From NCBI GenBank assembly GCA_003313425.1, contig NHZP01000036.1, positions 124,001 to 188,000 of the forward strand: 64,000 nucleotides of DNA. Direction: 5' to 3'. This document shows positions 19,601-29,323 of this stretch, one piece after another; the stretch's first letter is position 1; every line of letters begins with the position of its first letter. Position numbers and translations under genes: made by a program. The notes under the pieces were generated by a model. It was not told where the DNA came from and ran no database searches. It saw only the letters and a list, made by a program, of their open reading frames with translations. The stretch comes from Pseudopyrenochaeta lycopersici. Lineage: Eukaryota > Ascomycota > Dothideomycetes > Pleosporales > Pseudopyrenochaetaceae.

Positions 19601-22600
19601 GTCTTTCGTGGGTGAATGTCCTGCAATCCATAGCGATTGAGGATCTGCTGGATGTATGATTCCTGATGCAGGTGAACATCGCCATTGGCCTCTTGATGTA
19701 CGTGCATCCCCAGGTAGTAAGCACAGAGGCCAAGGTCTGTCATGTTAAAGCGTGAAGCCAATTGACGTTTCATGGCTATGATACGATCTTCATTTTGGCC
19801 GAAGATGTTAATGTCGTCGACATAAACTTCCATGATCAGGTTCTCGTCGTCTTTGATGAAGACTGAAGGATCAAAGTTTGAGACTCTCCACCCATTTTCT
19901 TCGAGGAAAGCCCTGAGTTTGAAGTACCACTGTCTCGGTGCCTGCTTTAGTCCGTACAAGGACTTGCACAATTTAAGAACATGATTGCTTGCTTCAGGAT
20001 AGCCTTCCGGTGGTTCGACGAAGATTTCGTGTTCAAGGTCGCCATTGAGAAATGCTGTCTTGATATCCATTTGGTGGCACTTCCAGCCATATCGAGCTTG
20101 AAGTGCAAAGAGTATTCGGTAAGATGCTGACTTAACGACAGAGGCGTATGTTTCATCGAAATCAAGGCCATATATCTGTGAGAAGCCTCGCACGACAAAT
20201 CTTGCCTTGTGTCGAGCAACTTCTCCATCTGAGCCAAGTTTCCGCTTGAAGACCCACCGACCGGTGAGTACTTTGCGGTTTGTCGGTCGATCCACCACTT
20301 CCCATGTCTTGTTTTCCAGCAAGCTGTTGTACTCTTCTTGCATGGCTTGCTCCCACTGATTCCATTCAGTGGAGGCCAAGGCAGTCTTCCTGTTGTGTGG
20401 TTCAGGACCAAGTGAGTTGGCTGAGACCGACATCATACAGATGGTTGGCCTACTGGCTTCCTCCATGGTAATCTTCCCCTTGTCGGCCGTTTCCCGAAGG
20501 GAGACGGGCGACGAAAACGTGGAGGTTGTTGAGCTACTGTGGAGACGCAAAGGCGACAGAGAATGATTTCCTTTCTTGAGGCAGGATGCAATGACGAGAT
20601 TGGCTTGTGGCTCCAACAGCGCAGGGTCGATGAGCACTTCGCTATCCTGGATTTCGAGATCTTCGTCAAGGGAGTCATCCAGCGTTTGCCAATCTTCTTC
20701 GTCTTCCCCCATCGTCGTGCCTGCCTCTGTCATTGGTGGCGGTGATCTCAGACGTTGCGGTGGAGGGCCCCGCAGAATGCCACGAAAGAAATAACGTTTA
20801 TATCCTCCATCATCATTAGACTGGAGACACGTCGCGCCTTCCTTCGTTCCAAGGAGCTCCTGCCTTGCGATACATATGTTGCATGGGAACTCGTAGTCCG
20901 GATGAAAGATGGCGTCAATGTCTTGGCCAAGTTCGGCGCAGCGGGCACAGCACTCATGCTGAATACCAAGATCATGAATTCTGTGCCACATTGATTTGGG
21001 GTGAAGGTTCTGCAGTATTGGGTGATACACCGCAGTATTCGGATTGACACGGAAACTGCAGGATGTCCTTCCGGACGTTCGACAGTGTAGGCATGGTATT
21101 GCCTGACATCTTCTGGCATTTCCCCATCTTCGGCTCCCCTGACAGGCAACACATTCCGGATCGTTTAGAGGAGCCAGCATGGAGCACCTGAATCTGCCCT
21201 TTTGGCAGGGAATGCATCTTGTCTCTGCTGAGCCCCCCTCACACCATCTCTTCGTCTTCCTGCACTGCTTGCATTTGTCCTTTGGGTCCTGTGTACCCCG
21301 TGGGACATTTCCACTGAAGGAGCATTTGTACCCTCTCATCGGGCAGTTCCTGCAAGTCTTGGGGTCCTCTGTAAGGTAGCACCGGCGGCGTTCTTTGGTA
21401 CATGCGTAGCATTTCTTCTCCGGTGGAAGATATGTGTCTGACCATCTTGGTACCTTGTTGTCCTCGGGCACGAAAGAGCAAACTCGGCTCACCGACTGGC
21501 ACTTATCGCATCTGGAGTGGGGATTGGATCGTCTACAGACGGCTCTTACTTGTCGACATTGGTCACATTTGTCTTGTGGTGGTTGTCCCTTTCGCCTGTC
21601 GTCATCCGGCGCAAAAGAGCAGATGAGGCCGCATGTGTTGCAGTGATCGCATCTCGAGGTAGGATCGGATCGTTTACAAACATGACCGTTCTTACGACAG
21701 CGTTCGCACTTGTCTTGTGACGGTTGACCTCGGGGGCATCTTTTCCTTTTCTTCAGTGATGCGCTTGGTTTTACATGTCGCACATGAGTGCTACCATTAG
21801 AGAAGTATGTGCCTTGCCTGGTGAGTATGTTCACTTGCGGCATAATTCTATTTCGGGAGTCGTAAACGGCGTAAGCATCGTCCCATGTATCATAGTCAAT
21901 GCCAGCTTCTGAAAACGCTTTATGTATGGGGCCCATTTCGCGTGCTTCTTCTTGGTTATTGTCTGGTTCGATGTCTGAAAAAGTACTTGAAGACTGGCTT
22001 TGGGTCTCAGATAGACTGTCTGAATATGGATGTACCTGGTCGTTACTGTCTTCCTCAGGGTGGCGCACAGTATTGTGACCAATCTGTGCGAAGTAGGGAG
22101 AGGTTTTGGAAACACTTCGGGTTGAGTAGCGAGGGACTTCTGGACCGGTTTGTGTAGAATTAGGAAAACTCCCTGGGCTACTTGCGTGGGGTTGGGAGGT
22201 TGTTTCCAGGATCGACTCGTTGTCTGAAGCATCGTCATCCAAAGTTATGTCACCGATTGGAATTCGATTGGAGAGGGTTTCGCCGTCATGGTCGTCGGTC
22301 TGGCCTTGGCCATCGTCGACACGTGGTGCAGTAATGCGTACGACGCGTTTCTTATCTGGGTGCCAAACTCTCAGTACGGCTTCAGTTTCGAAACCAACGA
22401 AGTACCCAATCCATCCTCGTGGTTGGAGAAGGGTTTTCTGTCTATGCTCTGGTGGATAGGTGACATAGACCCGACTGCCGAAGATCCGTTCGATGTCGAG
22501 GTTTGGTTTGAGTTTGTAGAATGCCTCCCACGGCGTTATTTTCCCCTCGAGGGCCCGTGATGGTGATCTATTTTTGATCCAGATTGCATGTGAGAAAGCT

Positions 22601-25600
22601 TCAACCCACAGTGTTTCTGATAGGGAAACGTTCCTCATTGCTTCTTCTGTGCGTGTACCAAGTATCTTGGAAATTGTTGATGAGACGCTGTTTGTTGCTT
22701 CTTGCAGCATTGCTGAAGCTCGTTCTCTGTCTGTACGGAAACCTCTTTCCGCAACACCGTTCATATGGTGCGTGTAGGGTACTGAGTTTTCCAGAGAGAT
22801 TGCATGTCGCTGGAACCAGTCTCGAAGTTCTCCATATAGTGGAAATTCGTTGTCGAGCCGGTATGCGCGAATTGTCATGTTGTTCCGTTTTTCAATAGTC
22901 CGATGAAGATGTCGGAAAACTTCCGGAATCTTGTCCTTGGTTGCATATCTTGCTGACCAGGTGAAACGAGTTGTATCATCGGTTATGGCCAAAATATATA
23001 TGGTGCCATCCCACGCGCCAATGGGATATGGTCCCCAGGCATCTGCGTGCATTATTTCTCCTGGATTCGTGGCTCGTCGAGTTGCCGGATCTCTAGGGAT
23101 TCTGTTTACTGCTCTGGTGGTAGCGCAGACAGGACAGATGGTACCCAATTTTGCCCGTAATTGTTTGTCAGTCAGATCAATGCCATTGCTTACTTTGAGG
23201 AGAGCCCTCAAGCTCTGAACGCTGAGGTGTCCCATTCTTCTGTGCCATTTCCAGACTGGGTCGTCGTAATCAAGTAGAGACACAACGAAAGGTGGCTGAA
23301 CTCCTGGTGGGAGTTGTTGGTCCGGAGTTCGCGTAGAGTCTTCTCCCACTGCTTCAGCATCTCTTGTGCTGTTCGCTTGTAGTAAGATTGGTTCCCCTTG
23401 ACTCGGTTGGAGGTCATTTGGGTGTTCCGGTGGGTCGATTTGTAGGTGAAAGAGTCCATCAATCAGGCTGGCGTGGCCAATTTCAAAACCTTCAGCAGTT
23501 CTGATGGATATTCCTTTGATTCCCCAGACTCCTGTGAGTTTTGCCCTTTCAGCGATCCAAGAGAGTGACAGAATGTTGCATCTGGCGTCCTGAGCATAGG
23601 CCACATTGTGCAGCTCTAGTTCGACTGGTTCATTTCCATCGGTAGTTAGCTGGAGAAGTACAGTTCCAGCTCCTTCGATATGCAGGCCACCGTTATTTGC
23701 AGTTCCAACGGTGTATGTGATTTTCTGGAATTCAGAAAACCATGCTTTGTCATTTGCAATGCAGACATTTGCACCTGAGTCAACAATCCATTTGGAGCTT
23801 CGTTCCACTGCGTCATCCTTGAGCAGCATCATCGTTTGTGGATTGAGACCATCCATGAGTCGTGGCCTTCCTGGATACAGAGAGTCACCTGGATTGTTGT
23901 ATTCCGGGACTTTGGCTTCGTCCTTCATGGAAGTATGTTTGTCCAGGTTCGTTATCTTGTCGCTTGATCCGGCATTTGCACATGTTGCCTCCCATTTGCT
24001 GCGGTGGAGCATGGCAGTGGCCACAATTCTGCCTGGGTGCTTGGGATCATGTCGCGACTGAGGTTTGTGGTGATCCTTGGATCCCGTATTTTTGACGGTA
24101 TTAACCTGTCCTTTGAACTGTTTCGAGGTTTCCTCGTGTTTGTTGAATTTGTTCTCCCTGAATTCGGGGTGCGCGATCCAGCATTCTGATTCGTTGTGGG
24201 TGCCCCACTTGTTGCATCCTTCACAGAGTTGCCGGTCTTTTCTCTCTCTTCCCTTGTTCTTTGCATCACTCTCTTTGTTATCCTTTTCTGATGCCAGCTG
24301 TGCCTCCACTCCTAGAAGATGTCCGTGAAGAGTTACCAGGTCGCGTGGAAGAGCAGCTGTTCCAGCCAAGAGGTTCCAGGTATCTAGGAATCTGTTGAAA
24401 CGGTTCGGCAGGGAGCGTACGACCTTTGACATGAGTTGTTCGTCACTGAAAGTGCCCTCGAGGTCGATGATGTCTTGTTGCAGGGTTTTGAGAGTGTTGA
24501 TAAGATCAGATACTGATCCCTTGAACTTGAGTTGTTCGATTTTTCCTAGAGTCATGTCCAGGGCGCGAGCGTCATTCATCTTGCAGAGTCCCTTGAGCTT
24601 CTCCATTGCCAGCTGTGGATTCTCTTCATCCTTGATGCATCCTCGAAGGGCTGTGTTGATGGTGGTGGAGAGGAGGCCTCGTGCATATCGAAGACGTTTC
24701 TGCTGTTTTTCGTATTCGTCAAGATCGAGCTTGTAGAACTGGATGATCAGACTCAGCTGATCGCTTGTCTGAGCATCCACACTGCTGCCGATTGGGTCAG
24801 CGTCTTTGGCGTTCGACTTCTTGCCTGGTTTGGCTTGAGTCGAAACCCCAGAGAGGGTTGGTCGCGTTGGCTTGTCTTGGATAGTCTCTTCTCCGGTAAG
24901 GATATTCCAGACATTATTTGCCTCGGCGATGAACTTCAGGTCGCGCTTCCATGCAAGGTAATTTTCCTGGCCTTGAAGTACTTCGACCCGTGCTTCAACG
25001 GATTCGTTGGTGAGTTTGATGCTAGCCATGGCTGCAAACGTTTGACTTCTTGAAGACCGGATTCGGACTATCACTGAAAGGGTGCAGTATGCACAACCGG
25101 GCTCATAACCAGTTGAAAATGTGATTCTTCAAGTGTATAGATTGACCTATGGGCTTGTGTGTACTTATATACATGTAGACTGTCCCCGTCTACATAGGCA
25201 GACAAGCCACAGACTCCATCGTGGCGTATTTGCCTATAGGCATATACGCCACCTCGTCATGTGCTGTTCAGAAACAACTCAGGGCTCGCCGCTATCGCCT
25301 ATCCTTTACCTCTTCTACAATGCTGACCTGATAGAGGAGTGCAACCAAGAGACGAACGCGATGTCGACAGGATACATAGACGACGTGGGCATCCTCGCAT
25401 GGGGCAACACAACAGAAGAGACATGTAACACATTGAACCGCATTCTTAATAAAGCACAGCGTTGGGCTAGCACCCACGCTTCCATCTTCGCCCCAGACAA
25501 GTTCCAGCTGACTCACTTTACGAGATCGCGCACGCGCATCGATACAGGCAGACTAATCCAAACCGACTGGGGTGAAGTGAAACCCAAGACAACGTGCAAA

Positions 25601-27172
25601 TACCTGGGACTGACCATGGACACGAAGCTGCAGTGGAAAGAACACCTAGAAGAGGTCAGACGGAAGGCGACAAAGACTGTTAGTGCACTCAGCTGCCTCG
25701 GAGGTTCGACCTGGGGCATAACCTTTGCAGACATGCGGAAACTGTACGAAGCTACTGCACTTCCCCAGATGATGTACGCGTGCTCAATCTGGTCCAATGC
25801 TAGCATCAAGGGCAAGACATACACAAAGAAGACACTTAACGTCTTGCAAAGCATACAAGCAAGAGCGGCAAGGGCTATCTGTGGGGCGTTCAAGGCTACC
25901 TCCAGAGTGGCACTCGATGTCGAAGCATACCTTTTACCTATTGAACAACAGATCTGGAAACACAACACGGACGTCATCACCCGACTTCTCTCGTGCAAGG
26001 GTATTGCAGATACAGCCGGCCTTCAGACAAGCAGCATGCAATCTACCACCGCAATAAGAAACCGCATCAGACACATCAACTCTTGGCAGAAGATCTACGA
26101 CGACATGAAGAGCCAACACAGCCAGGGCTTCGACACGCAGGAGCCAATCCCACCCTTCATAACCCCGACATGGCAAACTGGCCCCATGACATACATAGAC
26201 AAGAACGCCGACAAGGCACGGAGCCGGCACGACAGAGCGAATGAGACAGGTCAGAGCCTCAGCATCTACACAGACGGCAGCGGCATAGACGGTGAGATAG
26301 GCGCAGCAGCGGTATGCCCGCTCACCCAGCAGACTCGCACCGTACATATGGGATCAGACACAATCTCGACAGTATATGCCGCTGAGCTACAAGGCATAAG
26401 CCTAGCACTGCAGATAGCACGAACGTACGCAGAGCAAAGGGGCGAACGACGAAACGTCGCCATCTACACCGACAACCAGGCGGCCATCTGGTCTATAGCC
26501 AAAGCCGAGGGTCGATCAGGAGCCTACATCCTCGAGGAGATCGCACGACAAGTCCAGGAGCTCCAGGATATGGGACGACCAGTAACAGTAAGATGGATCC
26601 CCGCCCACGTAGGAATCCCAGGAAACGAAGCTGCAGACAGAGCCGCTAAGGAGGCGACCGGATGGAGAGAAGACGGCCGCAGACGTCCGCCGGTAGGTGC
26701 GCCACCTAGACTCCACCGGCTCAGAACAGCCGTCAAGCGATGGTGCAAGACCCAGACAGAACGAGCGTGGAGAGCCAAGTGGCGAGCAGAGACAAAAGGT
26801 CGCGCGACATATCGACACACACCACTGTCTACCAAGAAGGTGCTCCAGCTCCACGAGGGACTCAGCAAACGACAGAGCGCGATGCTGGTGCAGCTGCGCA
26901 CCGAGAAAATCGGCCTCAACGACTTTCTTTTTAGTCGAAGAGTACCAGGCGTCGCCAGCTCTCGCTGCCCGTGCGGCGAGAGGCGGCAGACCGTCGCTCA
27001 CGTCCTCCTCCGCTGCAGGACGTACAAGGACCTCCGGAACCAGGTATTCGGCAACCTCTCTGGACGATATAACCACCGGGCCATCCTGAGCAAGCCACAG
27101 CTAGCCACTAAAGCCATCCAGTTTATAGAGCAGACGCAGATCCTTGGGCAAGGGGGGATCACAGACGCGTAG
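16684..27172 (+). CDS. LINE ORF2: endonuclease-reverse transcriptase-RNase H, split by Copia-1
   Basis: The frame runs 16684-18656 and resumes at 25285-27172; together 3861 nt, 1286 codons plus stop, with no other interruption. Order of domains: AP-type endonuclease (QYNVRKS, QEPW, LLGDFNLHHPLWGG, SDHLPI); reverse transcriptase (KAPGPDGI, YRPIALLNTVGKTMD, LLLDVSGAFDNVSH, IPQG-SPLSP, and the catalytic GYIDDVGIL); RNase H (IYTDGSGIDGEIGAA, AAELQGISLAL, IYTDNQAAIW, WIPAHVGIPGNEAADRAA); and a C-terminal knuckle (CPCGERRQTVAHVLLRC). The protein nicks DNA and copies element RNA at the nick. Copia-1 cuts it between IPQG and SPLSP of the reverse transcriptase, so this copy is now dead. Confidence 0.93.
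18657..18825 (-). repeat. Copia-1 3' LTR
   Basis: 169 bp, starts AGTTGAAAATGTGATTC and ends GAAACAACT, so the termini form the inverted repeat AGTTG/CAACT rather than a bare TG/CA. It is the 3' LTR with respect to the minus-strand element. Confidence 0.95.
18826..18838 (-). other. Copia-1 polypurine tract
   Basis: On the minus strand the bases just before the 3' LTR read AGTTAGTGGGAG, a short purine-rich run in the position where plus-strand synthesis is primed. Confidence 0.5.
18832..25074 (-). CDS. Copia-1 gag-pol polyprotein with an inserted Zn-cluster array
   Basis: 2080 residues in one open frame, long for a Copia polyprotein. Order: gag (about 20-260); zinc knuckle CEGCNKWGTHNESEC (284-298); aspartic protease VDSGANVCIA (Asp432); pre-integrase HH-CC (HRRMGHLS, CPVC); integrase with Asp678, Asp741 and Glu776 (HADAWG, RLDNE, NGVAERG); a Ser/Asp-rich linker; a Cys-rich array at 1123-1401; another acidic linker; reverse transcriptase from about 1565 (WNQWEQAMQEEYNSL, KARFVVRGFSQ, MDIKTAFLNG, YGLKQAPRQW, YVDDINIFG); RNase H (YVDADWAGCPDTRRSTTGY). 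The array has four motifs C-X2-C-X6-C-X8-C-X2-C-X6-C with identical spacing plus two degenerate ones. That spacing fits fungal Zn2Cys6 DNA-binding clusters. The standard parts make virus-like particles, copy RNA and integrate DNA; the array's role is unknown. The protein lacks any visible defect. Confidence 0.93.
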   Translation of the reverse strand: MIVRIRSSRSQTFAAMASIKLTNESVEARVEVLQGQENYLAWKRDLKFIAEANNVWNILTGEETIQDKPTRPTLSGVSTQAKPGKKSNAKDADPIGSSVDAQTSDQLSLIIQFYKLDLDEYEKQQKRLRYARGLLSTTINTALRGCIKDEENPQLAMEKLKGLCKMNDARALDMTLGKIEQLKFKGSVSDLINTLKTLQQDIIDLEGTFSDEQLMSKVVRSLPNRFNRFLDTWNLLAGTAALPRDLVTLHGHLLGVEAQLASEKDNKESDAKNKGRERKDRQLCEGCNKWGTHNESECWIAHPEFRENKFNKHEETSKQFKGQVNTVKNTGSKDHHKPQSRHDPKHPGRIVATAMLHRSKWEATCANAGSSDKITNLDKHTSMKDEAKVPEYNNPGDSLYPGRPRLMDGLNPQTMMLLKDDAVERSSKWIVDSGANVCIANDKAWFSEFQKITYTVGTANNGGLHIEGAGTVLLQLTTDGNEPVELELHNVAYAQDARCNILSLSWIAERAKLTGVWGIKGISIRTAEGFEIGHASLIDGLFHLQIDPPEHPNDLQPSQGEPILLQANSTRDAEAVGEDSTRTPDQQLPPGVQPPFVVSLLDYDDPVWKWHRRMGHLSVQSLRALLKVSNGIDLTDKQLRAKLGTICPVCATTRAVNRIPRDPATRRATNPGEIMHADAWGPYPIGAWDGTIYILAITDDTTRFTWSARYATKDKIPEVFRHLHRTIEKRNNMTIRAYRLDNEFPLYGELRDWFQRHAISLENSVPYTHHMNGVAERGFRTDRERASAMLQEATNSVSSTISKILGTRTEEAMRNVSLSETLWVEAFSHAIWIKNRSPSRALEGKITPWEAFYKLKPNLDIERIFGSRVYVTYPPEHRQKTLLQPRGWIGYFVGFETEAVLRVWHPDKKRVVRITAPRVDDGQGQTDDHDGETLSNRIPIGDITLDDDASDNESILETTSQPHASSPGSFPNSTQTGPEVPRYSTRSVSKTSPYFAQIGHNTVRHPEEDSNDQVHPYSDSLSETQSQSSSTFSDIEPDNNQEEAREMGPIHKAFSEAGIDYDTWDDAYAVYDSRNRIMPQVNILTRQGTYFSNGSTHVRHVKPSASLKKRKRCPRGQPSQDKCERCRKNGHVCKRSDPTSRCDHCNTCGLICSFAPDDDRRKGQPPQDKCDQCRQVRAVCRRSNPHSRCDKCQSVSRVCSFVPEDNKVPRWSDTYLPPEKKCYACTKERRRCYLTEDPKTCRNCPMRGYKCSFSGNVPRGTQDPKDKCKQCRKTKRWCEGGSAETRCIPCQKGRFRCSMLAPLNDPECVACQGSRRWGNARRCQAIPCLHCRTSGRTSCSFRVNPNTAVYHPILQNLHPKSMWHRIHDLGIQHECCARCAELGQDIDAIFHPDYEFPCNICIARQELLGTKEGATCLQSNDDGGYKRYFFRGILRGPPPQRLRSPPPMTEAGTTMGEDEEDWQTLDDSLDEDLEIQDSEVLIDPALLEPQANLVIASCLKKGNHSLSPLRLHSSSTTSTFSSPVSLRETADKGKITMEEASRPTICMMSVSANSLGPEPHNRKTALASTEWNQWEQAMQEEYNSLLENKTWEVVDRPTNRKVLTGRWVFKRKLGSDGEVARHKARFVVRGFSQIYGLDFDETYASVVKSASYRILFALQARYGWKCHQMDIKTAFLNGDLEHEIFVEPPEGYPEASNHVLKLCKSLYGLKQAPRQWYFKLRAFLEENGWRVSNFDPSVFIKDDENLIMEVYVDDINIFGQNEDRIIAMKRQLASRFNMTDLGLCAYYLGMHVHQEANGDVHLHQESYIQQILNRYGLQDIHPRKTPMRTSPKLTKYDGPPRALDFQRRYQSKVGALNYAMVVTRPDIAEAVGVVSRFCANPTEEHMKAVDDIYAYLKYTPNLGLHFKRNCADRELHAYVDADWAGCPDTRRSTTGYVVKLAGSPVSWSSRRQRTVAMSTCEAEYVAGYKATQEIIWIQNMINDLRIKALEATSTPLLIDNNAALKLTRNPELHDRTKHIELKYHFLREMTLSGRINTQRVSTKENLADLLTKPLPRDAHENLVNGLGMDKSSCIGLATCS
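20872..21708 (-). other. tandem Zn2Cys6-like cluster array within the Copia-1 polyprotein
   Basis: Codes residues 1123-1401. Complete motifs have their six cysteines at 1123/1126/1133/1142/1145/1152, 1170/1173/1180/1189/1192/1199, 1222/1225/1232/1241/1244/1251 and 1268/1271/1278/1287/1290/1297. Degenerate motifs follow at 1308-1339 and 1375-1401. Repeats 1 and 2 are similar (QPSQDKCERC and QPPQDKCDQC; both end CSF.P), suggesting internal duplication. The array is flanked by low-complexity acidic linkers. Zinc binding is inferred from spacing. Confidence 0.85.
25096..25110 (-). other. Copia-1 primer-binding site (half-tRNA type)
   Basis: Directly after the 5' LTR the minus strand reads GGTTATGAGCCCGGT. 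This is complementary to GGGCTCATAACC, the anticodon arm of eukaryotic initiator tRNA-Met, rather than to a tRNA 3' end. Drosophila copia uses the same kind of internally cleaved half-tRNA primer (established knowledge). Confidence 0.75.
25111..25279 (-). repeat. Copia-1 5' LTR
   Basis: 169 bp, read as identical to 18657-18825. It should contain the element promoter; the RNA start cannot be placed from sequence alone. Confidence 0.95.
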
Positions 27173-27470
27173 ACGACAGCCAAGCGCTGGGGGGAGACTG
27201 TAGGTATTGCAGCCGCAAAATACGAGGCAGCGTGCCTCTACGAGCCTAGAAGCACAGTATACTGTTAGTAGAACCATTATCTAGATGAGCGAGCAAGGCA
27301 AATGTAGATAGCGGTTGAGGGGAAACGGCAGGCCTCTAGGAACAGCTGGCTCCTGTTTAGGGAGTGACGTGGGGCGGCGCGGATTAACGTCTGTGCCGCG
27401 TCGGCTGTTAGCTAAGCCAGCCAACCGGGCATAGCTGCGGAGAAAACGCGGCTGAAACCGAGTAGGACAA

Positions 27471-27489
27471 AATCAATCAATCAATCAAT
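27471..27489 (+). repeat. TCAA tail of the LINE
   Basis: Four to five copies of the tetranucleotide TCAA end the LINE, in place of a poly(A) tail, directly before the right target duplication. Confidence 0.8.
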
Positions 27490-27784
27490 CAGTCAGTGGC
27501 GAACACCAGTCAGTCGCGCACCATCACGAAACGAGAGGATCTCAACACACGATAACGCGACAACCACGCAGCAAATTTGCTAGTAAATATAGTAATAATA
27601 TTCTCTATCTCTGTCTACACGAGGTGCGAATATGACCTTGAACTCCGCACTTACTGCAGGTTGGAGGTGCTCGTTGCCGAGGCCGAGAAGCCTCACCCTC
27701 CACCCTTACATTTAAGGCTCTTTCAGCAGCCACAGCCAACGCACGACCTGCCTCGACCTGCAACGCGCCTCCAGCTGCAATATA

Positions 27785-29239
27785 TTATCGCTGCCTGTCC
27801 TTCCTACGTCGTAAACGCGTGTTTGAGGCACGGAGTTTGCTGTTTTCTTCTGCTAAGATTGTAGCTGAGTTCATAGCTAGCTGACAGCCTTTGACGAGCT
27901 GAGCGAGAGCCCTGCTTGAGGGGCTCTGTGATTGACGGTGGAGGAGCTCACGTACGAGACGGGCCTGTTGATTGAGTTGATCTATCGTGTGAGGCGTTTC
28001 TGTTGTCCAAACAGCCTCAGCCGTGGCCTCTGTCTGTGGAGGAGACGGTGTACGGACAACTGTAAGCGTTGATAGGACGCGTTCAGGACAGAACGGGACC
28101 AAGCCTGTCGCCCGAAAGCCTCCAAGGATGTTTGAAACTGAGAAAACAGTTGTACGTATATCAGGATATATATATAGAAACTCGTCCTTATTAATAAACT
28201 GCACCCGTTGGCGCGTAAGCCTGTCTATCGCGTGTCCGTACGCTGTCTTAAGAGGCGAGAAGTAACTAACATCGAGAGCCTGTAGCTTATGAGACGTATG
28301 AGGAGGCATATAGAGGGTAATAATGTTCCTCTCTGAGCAGTAAGTATCGAATGCAGGCGTTGCGTGGCTGTTGTGGCCGTCTAGTATAAGAAAGCGATAG
28401 CTTCTAATTGTACGTGAGGCCGTGAGGACGTTAAAATGCTTTAACTAGGCAAGGCTAAGGTCGTCGGTTGTCCATCTATTGTTGCTTACACTGATACTCT
28501 AGTCACTAGGTAGCTGAAGCTTAGGACTATACTACGACGCCTGGCGGACCTTACCCTTAAGGATAATAAAGGGAGGCAGTACGTAGCCTACAGCGCTTAC
28601 ACACTTAATTGTTGTTGTCTAGTTATGGTTGCCAGGCTGTACAACAGTTGCTCATCTGATAGTATTAGAGCTAGTAATAACCTTTGACGTTAAGGCGATA
28701 CCTATTATAAACCCTGTCTTATCAAAGTTATAGGTGTCCTCTACTACTATCCCGTACGTCTTAATTGTGTCCCTCACAAGGCTATACTAGGCGTTTATCT
28801 TTATAGGATCCTCGCATTTTGCGCGCTGTGAGTGGAATTTACGGTTCTACTTTGTCTGAAGCTCTGACTGAGCCTTAATAAAGCGAGAGACCCAGTTCTT
28901 ACCGAGAAGTGGTGGAGGAGGCTGCTGACCTCATGTAGCGAGAAGGGCGTCTCCCATCTAACGTACGTTAATAATATAAGGCGGAAAGCCTTGTTGATTA
29001 AGCTCTAGTATCTATTGAACAAGGCTCTGTTCCTCAGTAGGTAATAGCTTCCGTTTACGTGCGTTGATAATAGGTTGAGGTAGGCGTCCGTCAAGGCGAC
29101 CTTGGAGCGTCGAATCAGGAACGTTAAACAGCTTCGCAGCCCTCCGGACGCTCTTTATCTGCTTCAAATTAAAGGCCTGCGATGCAAGAAGGACACGACC
29201 TTCCTTTTGAGCTGCAGGAGGCTGTCGTTGAGAGGTCAT
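27785..29239 (-). pseudogene. decayed DDE_1 transposase of Pogo-3
   Basis: The N-terminal end (29239-29012) shows a helix-turn-helix (SVRRAAKLFNVPDSTLQGRL) as in Psq domains. The C-terminal part (28309-27785) begins MPPHTSHKLQALDVSYFSPL, holding the third catalytic Asp, and ends in a Lys/Arg-rich coiled tail (LAEENSKLRASNTRLRRRKD). Between about 28310 and 29010 the frame is full of stops and rich in TpA, as expected from RIP. The protein is not functional. Confidence 0.75.
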
Positions 29240-29323
29240 CGTTGTTGTTTTGAGAGCAAGCGTGGACGATTTGGTGGGGTGCGCGACTGACTGGTGTTCG
29301 CCACTGACTGGTGGAACACGTTA

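Larger units (their letters stand above)
18657..25279 (-). mobile_element. Copia-1: full-length Ty1/Copia retrotransposon
   Basis: A 6623-bp element with 169-bp LTRs that I read as identical. The target duplication CAGGG stands at 18652-18656 and 25280-25284. One gag-pol frame lies on the minus strand. LTR identity, intact frame, primer site and target duplication indicate a very recent insertion. Confidence 0.95.
14885..27489 (+). mobile_element. Tad-like non-LTR retrotransposon (LINE), split by Copia-1
   Basis: About 5977 bp when Copia-1 and its duplicated 5 bp are left out. It has a 129-bp leader, two overlapping ORFs and a 3' region ending in short TCAA repeats (about 27471-27489). A 13-bp target duplication flanks it. 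Both ORFs are open apart from the Copia insertion, so it was probably full length and functional when Copia-1 landed. Confidence 0.9.
14861..29321 (-). mobile_element. Pogo-3: old Fot/Pogo element holding a LINE in its left terminal repeat
   Basis: The left fragment ACGTGTTCCACCAGTCAGTG starts at 14861 after TA (14859-14860). The right end, its complement, stops at 29321 before TA (29322-29323). The left terminal repeat is cut at 14884 and resumes at 27490, because the LINE lies between. Without the LINE and its duplicated target the element is about 1843 bp. The interior carries decayed DDE_1 transposase sequence on the minus strand. Confidence 0.85.

Noticed and set aside
25121..27172. A separate reverse transcriptase/RNase H gene starting in the Copia LTR.
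   Set aside because: Its first part is LTR sequence; it is the second half of LINE ORF2.
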